A stretch of DNA of 64,000 nt from Antedon mediterranea (Eukaryota > Echinodermata > Crinoidea > Comatulida > Antedonidae). This document shows, one piece after another, positions 60,101 through 64,000 of this stretch. The stretch lies in the NCBI RefSeq assembly GCF_964355755.1, contig NC_092670.1, positions 16,119,201 to 16,183,200 on the forward strand. Reading direction: 5' to 3'. A program made the translations under genes and the position numbers. How positions within the stretch are numbered: position 1 is the stretch's first letter; every line of letters starts with the position of its first letter. Under the pieces are notes generated by a model. The model ran no database searches, was not told where the DNA came from, and saw nothing but the letters and a program-made list of their open reading frames with translations.

Positions 60101-61882
60101 ATTCAACAAAGTACAAAATAAATCTAAGCCTTAATTTTTTCAGGATTGTTTTATCTTTTTGTATTTTCTTTTTCTGTTCGAACAAACAGTGTCTTATTGA
60201 AATATCCTTTATTTTCCCATATCTATAAATTTTACTGCTTATTATCATATACGTTTCACACTAACGTGTAATGATTTATAGTCAAGTTGCTGGTAACATC
60301 TCCAAGGAACGCTGGTGATAGAATAGATACAAGAGAAGATAGTATAATAGCACTTCAAACAAATCATATCATCATCATCTTAAAGGGAGTGTTCACACGG
60401 TGTATAAAGAGTTACGCCAAAATACGCCTATATTTAAATTGGCGCGTGCACACGATATTGCACGCAACGTAACGCTATTAAAGCAAAGCGCGTATAGTTT
60501 TTCTTAGGCTGTCCACACGTATGGTACCATAACCTCAAGTTCAATGTAAACATTTATTTTCTTTCTTTCATCTTTCATAAACAATTACAAAATATAAATG
60601 AATAAGGTACTACTTAAATAAGGTAGGTAGTATTGAAATTCGTAGAACCTGTTTAGGTTTAGTTGCCAAAATATATGTATTAAGAAAGAACATTTATAAC
60701 GCTAGGATAGTTTGTTGAATGCGTCAAATTATTCGACAAAAGACCACAAATTGCGGTTTGACAACATTAAGTGTTCCTGTGTCAATCACAGCCAACAAAG
60801 ACCTGGTTATAATTAGCTTCATTCCACCTTGCTTGCATAACTATAATAGTTATTTGGTTAAATGCATTATATTTGTTATTCAATTACCATAGTTTCTTGA
60901 TATCGGTTTCGCAACCACCCTACGTAATGATAATAAACTCAGTCTCGTAGGCTAGCTTTTCACTGTCAGTCCGTCGGGCTAACCAACAAACTAGATGTAT
61001 GTGTGGTCGTTGCGATACGGTAATCATTAACCATTTAGGCTTGTTTTCCACAAGATGTAATACTGAATCCGTGTTTTCACTGACCGTAACTATGGTGTGT
61101 CCGTATCATTTTTTCTCGTGTCCGCACACATTTTATTTCGTAGTCATCGCTTGTAATGCGCATGCTCGTAGCTATTGCGATCAACACTTTAATGGTTTTC
61201 TGAGTCTGTGATGTTGATTTTCCATAATGAACTAATTTCACTGTTGTTTACCGAGACGGTGTATTGTTTTGATGTATTTCAATCGTGTTTAGAATTAAAC
61301 TTGATTAATTTTGTTTTGATGAAGCATCGAATTCTCATTATTAAATTGAATGGATTTTCTGGGTCGAGATTAATTATCTTATTAGACATAGTTTAATCGT
61401 AATGAATAATATTAGTAGATGTTGAAAAACAGTTTGTTAGAATAGATGGTAAAACTGATTGTGTTGTTTTAGTTTTCCATTATTGTGTTATGAGTAAACA
61501 AAATTACGGTAGCACATTTCTTAAATTACTCATATCATAAATCATATAAGTGTTTGGGTGCTTGGTTCGGGATTATTACAAATAAGATAGGACAGAGATT
61601 TATTTAATATTGTTAATTTCAGGTGTAGGCGTTTTGATTGTTTTGTTTCAATTGATGACCAAATAGTATAAAATTAATAACACTATATTATAATAAGCCT
61701 TTTGTCACTTAGATATCGATGATAAAGATGGAAATGGCGGGAAAAGACGACGCAGTCGAACTAATTTTACTGGCTGGCAATTGGAGGAGCTTGAACGCGC
61801 GTTCACAGAGAGCCACTACCCGGATGTGTTTACGCGTGAAGCTTTAGCTATGCGCCTTGACCTCGTTGAATCACGTGTACAA
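51121..61882 (+). CDS. UNCX: UNCX (Unc-4 homeobox), exons 1-2; 3' part beyond window
   Basis: Paired-class homeodomain transcription factor; in other animals the family patterns segments/somites and specifies neurons. Exon 1 is 51121-51370 (83 codons plus 1 nt) and exon 2 is 61713-61882 (170 nt). The joined frame gives CRSD then [20 protein letters not shown]. The homeodomain part, with [30 protein letters not shown] and VESRVQ, is nearly the vertebrate UNCX sequence up to residue 46. The intron then follows at the canonical 46/47 position, so residues 47-60 and the C-terminus are outside. The start is the first of two adjacent ATGs, as in vertebrate UNCX (Met-Met-Asp). Exon 1 has only a degenerate eh1-like FAPHLLGL (24-31). 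Intron 1 is 10.3 kb. No exon 3 was found before 64000. Confidence 0.93.
51371..61712 (+). other. UNCX intron 1 (10.3 kb)
   Basis: It runs from a consensus donor (G|GTAAGT) to the acceptor GTCACTTAG. It holds one MITE family A copy (53287-53419). The rest is AT-rich, stop-rich and without recognised exons or RNA genes. Short, highly AT intervals are common. Long first introns of developmental homeobox genes often carry enhancers, but none can be identified from sequence alone. Confidence 0.7.
53287..53419. mobile_element. MITE family A, copy 7 (UNCX intron 1)
   Basis: Left end GCTCTGTCTAGG with a TAGGCCTA-containing variation, then AATATCAAACTAGTTTGA; right end AGTTTGATAATGTAGACAAGGCT followed by TTA. 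The interior has ATGGGCACATCACATT. Confidence 0.82.
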
Positions 61883-64000
61883 GTAAGTATACAAATATCA
61901 CTGATTAACACAAATTATTTGCAAACTTTGTTAATCTAATCATTATTGCAATTATTTGTGAAAAATTAATTGATTTTACGCTAAATTTCAAGAAATTAGC
62001 ATTAATTTATATAGATTAGAAGCAGAGGGAGTTACATCTAAAAAGTGATTAAACGCAATAAATGGTGAACACAATTTAATTGTTTAAAATATTGGTGCCA
62101 GCCGCTTTGGAAAACTAATACCGCTTAATAAAAGCGAATAATAGGTATCAATTAACGTCTGATTATGTCTGCTATGTAAGTCGACCCATCACAAAGTACA
62201 ATTGACTCGACAAAAAATATGCCACTCGAAAAAAAAAACAAAAAAAAAACAGTTAATAATAGAATGTTGTCTCTCTGGCATCATTAGATTATATTCTGTT
62301 ATATTAATTTAATCGCTAAAAAGTATACAAAAATATTGGGATAATTAATAATAATTTGATAGTATGAATCAAATAGTAAGAAAAATAATTTAGTCTGCAG
62401 GGAGAGCAGACGATTCAATCTCAGAAATTGGATGGATTCTATTTACACAAAAACAGCCAAGAAAAAAAACCTGTAAATATTAAATCAGATCTGATTGGAA
62501 TTGGTCCATCTCAAAATATCGACTGTTTATATAAATTATTTTAGACCAAAATATTTGACTGCAATACTCGCCTTCAGCAAACAAATATCTTTACAGAAAA
62601 AAGTCAAGAAATTAAAAAACACTTAGGCCTATCCATGAAGAATTTTATTTTTCCATGGCCTATATTATACAATTGCGTTAACTCAAATGGTTACAATATT
62701 ATATAAATGAATAGAAAATTGTTTTATTTGTACACTTTGAATTACATGAAACAATAACAGAAATCGTGGCAATGCCAATGCTCTAAATCGTCGTCTCATG
62801 GTCCAATTATGGCCGGATTTTCTTGGAGAATATATATCGTAATCTTGTTTTAGCATTTGAACTTTTGACGTCTTTTTTCCAAATGATGAACATTATTCAA
62901 ATGTTTCTCATTGGCATATTCAATGCCTTTCCTGATGACATAATGGATGCAATTTAGATAATGTATATATTTTTATTTCTTTATGTCTATATTAGTTTTC
63001 TTTTTTTTTTTAATCTGCAAATTTCTATCTTTAGATGTAATTTAATAAATTTTCTTGATGGAATTATAACATGATAAATGAAAGCAAAACTTGAATCCCA
63101 AAGCCATACAATCAGAAGTTTAAAAAAGTATTAGGTCGTATAAGAAGACCTACAATACTCAATAGGCATGCAAAAGACATTTCAAACGTTTATTTATTTA
63201 CTTTTTGGTGGGTATCGAAAACTGGTGAAACATTTACTTCTACAAATGTGTTATACTGTTAGTTTGTACCTAAACACTATTTGAGATGAATGTGTGAATT
63301 TTCCTTCCAAGTACCTAAACGTTAAGCCAACGTCTATTGATTTTCAGCAGGTAAGTGCAGTGATTTGGTCCAGTGCCCAGCCCAGTCAGTCCTAATCCGT
63401 GTTACTTTAGCGTTAGCCTACCCAATAGCCCAAAGGCTTTACTGCTTTGTGAGGTGACAGCGATTCGGGTGTGTTTATTAAGTGATCTTCCTATGTTTGT
63501 GTTCTTTTAGAGAATTAACTGTGTGAGGTCCACCAGTATGGAAACATGGTTATTCCCATGAGTTATACCACTGACACAGTAATGACACCATTCATTCTTG
63601 GTGTTATTAATTTGTCCTCGGAAAGGGGTAAACAAGTTAAGTGTTTGAAGAATTAAGTAATGTTTTGTTCATAATGTCACAACAAAGTTATAATGGATTC
63701 TAGAATGTTGTGGTGAATTGGGATTGAAATAAATGGATGTTAGGATCTAGATTTCTAACTGGCACTGAAGTGATGACAAATTACCTGAGAACCTATATGC
63801 CAATTGTACTGAACTCTATACATAAATATCTTTATTGAAACTGACATTTTTCAAGCCATAGATTAAAGTTCGTTGCTCAACAATTTTAGGTGTTTTTTTT
63901 AGAAGTTTAGAACATTTATGTTGGAAATCAGAAATTATGTCAAAGACTACTTTTAGTGTAGAACTTCTCTGAATCTGTAAACATTTAAAACAGGAATATT
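61883..64000 (+). other. UNCX intron 2 (partial)
   Basis: Begins with a consensus donor, CAA|GTAAGT, and continues to the window end. It contains A/T homopolymer tracts (near 62230 and 63001) and a candidate recursive splice site at 63348-63356. No coding continuation ([10 protein letters not shown]-type) was seen. Confidence 0.7.
63348..63356 (+). promoter_or_regulatory. Candidate recursive splice site (CAG|GTAAGT)
   Basis: TTGATTTTCAGCAG is immediately followed by GTAAGT, the fused acceptor/donor arrangement of zero-length exons in long introns. It lies 1.5 kb into UNCX intron 2. The polypyrimidine tract is modest, so a 3-nt microexon or chance remains possible. Confidence 0.3.

Noticed and set aside
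60400-60540. Possible MITE with CACACG-type ends
   Set aside because: The matching ends (GTTCACACGGTG and GTCCACACGTAT) are direct rather than inverted and short; not enough to define an element.
60999-61396. Short + strand frames in UNCX intron 1
   Set aside because: No recognised domain, no matching splice sites, and located in the interior of a well-defined intron.
1-64000. A prokaryotic defence system, CRISPR array or operon
   Set aside because: The window is intron-rich animal DNA; the tandem arrays have no unique spacers and no associated genes.

Overview
This is AT-rich, intron-rich animal nuclear DNA. Multi-exon genes with GT-AG introns, MITE-like elements, a LINE remnant and minisatellites rule out a prokaryote. 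The gene set (a multi-CBM14 chitinase, F8A/HAP40, a small TNF-receptor-like protein and two Unc-4/UNCX homeobox genes) fits an invertebrate, most likely a marine deuterostome such as an echinoderm. That placement is an inference and was not tested. No bacterial operon, CRISPR array, rRNA or intact tRNA was recognised.

Layout. 1-2400: no gene; poly-G tract and a MITE fragment. 2403-9008 (+): secreted GH18 chitinase with a TATA box, a likely noncoding first exon, eight coding exons (793 aa) and five C-terminal chitin-binding modules. 9648-15851 (+): F8A/HAP40 in 12 coding exons (307 aa), with a LINE 3' fragment, inverted-repeat elements and a SINE-like relic in its introns. 16000-20900: no recognised gene; local duplications and possibly the 3'UTR of the next gene. 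20926-23063 (-): a 186-aa single-pass protein with one 8-cysteine TNFR-like module. 23403-28490: gene-poor, with long inverted repeats and a ~167-bp tandem repeat. 28494-32874 (+): a diverged Unc-4-like homeobox gene with an eh1 motif and an OAR-like tail. 32875-50700: a 17.8-kb spacer with a MITE cluster, one hAT-type MITE carrying an 8-bp target duplication, and three minisatellites. 51121 to beyond the window (+): UNCX; exons 1 and 2 are present, separated by a 10.3-kb intron, and exon 3 lies outside.

The two homeobox genes form a head-to-tail pair. Both have a phase-1 intron before the homeodomain, a 170-nt second exon, and an intron between homeodomain residues 46 and 47, which points to tandem duplication. 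The other genes are unrelated neighbours.

The most unusual genome-scale signal is the palindromic octamer TAGGCCTA, with at least 33 exact copies where composition predicts about one or fewer. The most unusual gene-level signals are the eh1/OAR differences between the two Unc-4 paralogs, the TNFR-like receptor candidate, and a terminal CBM14 module that has lost both cysteines of one disulfide.
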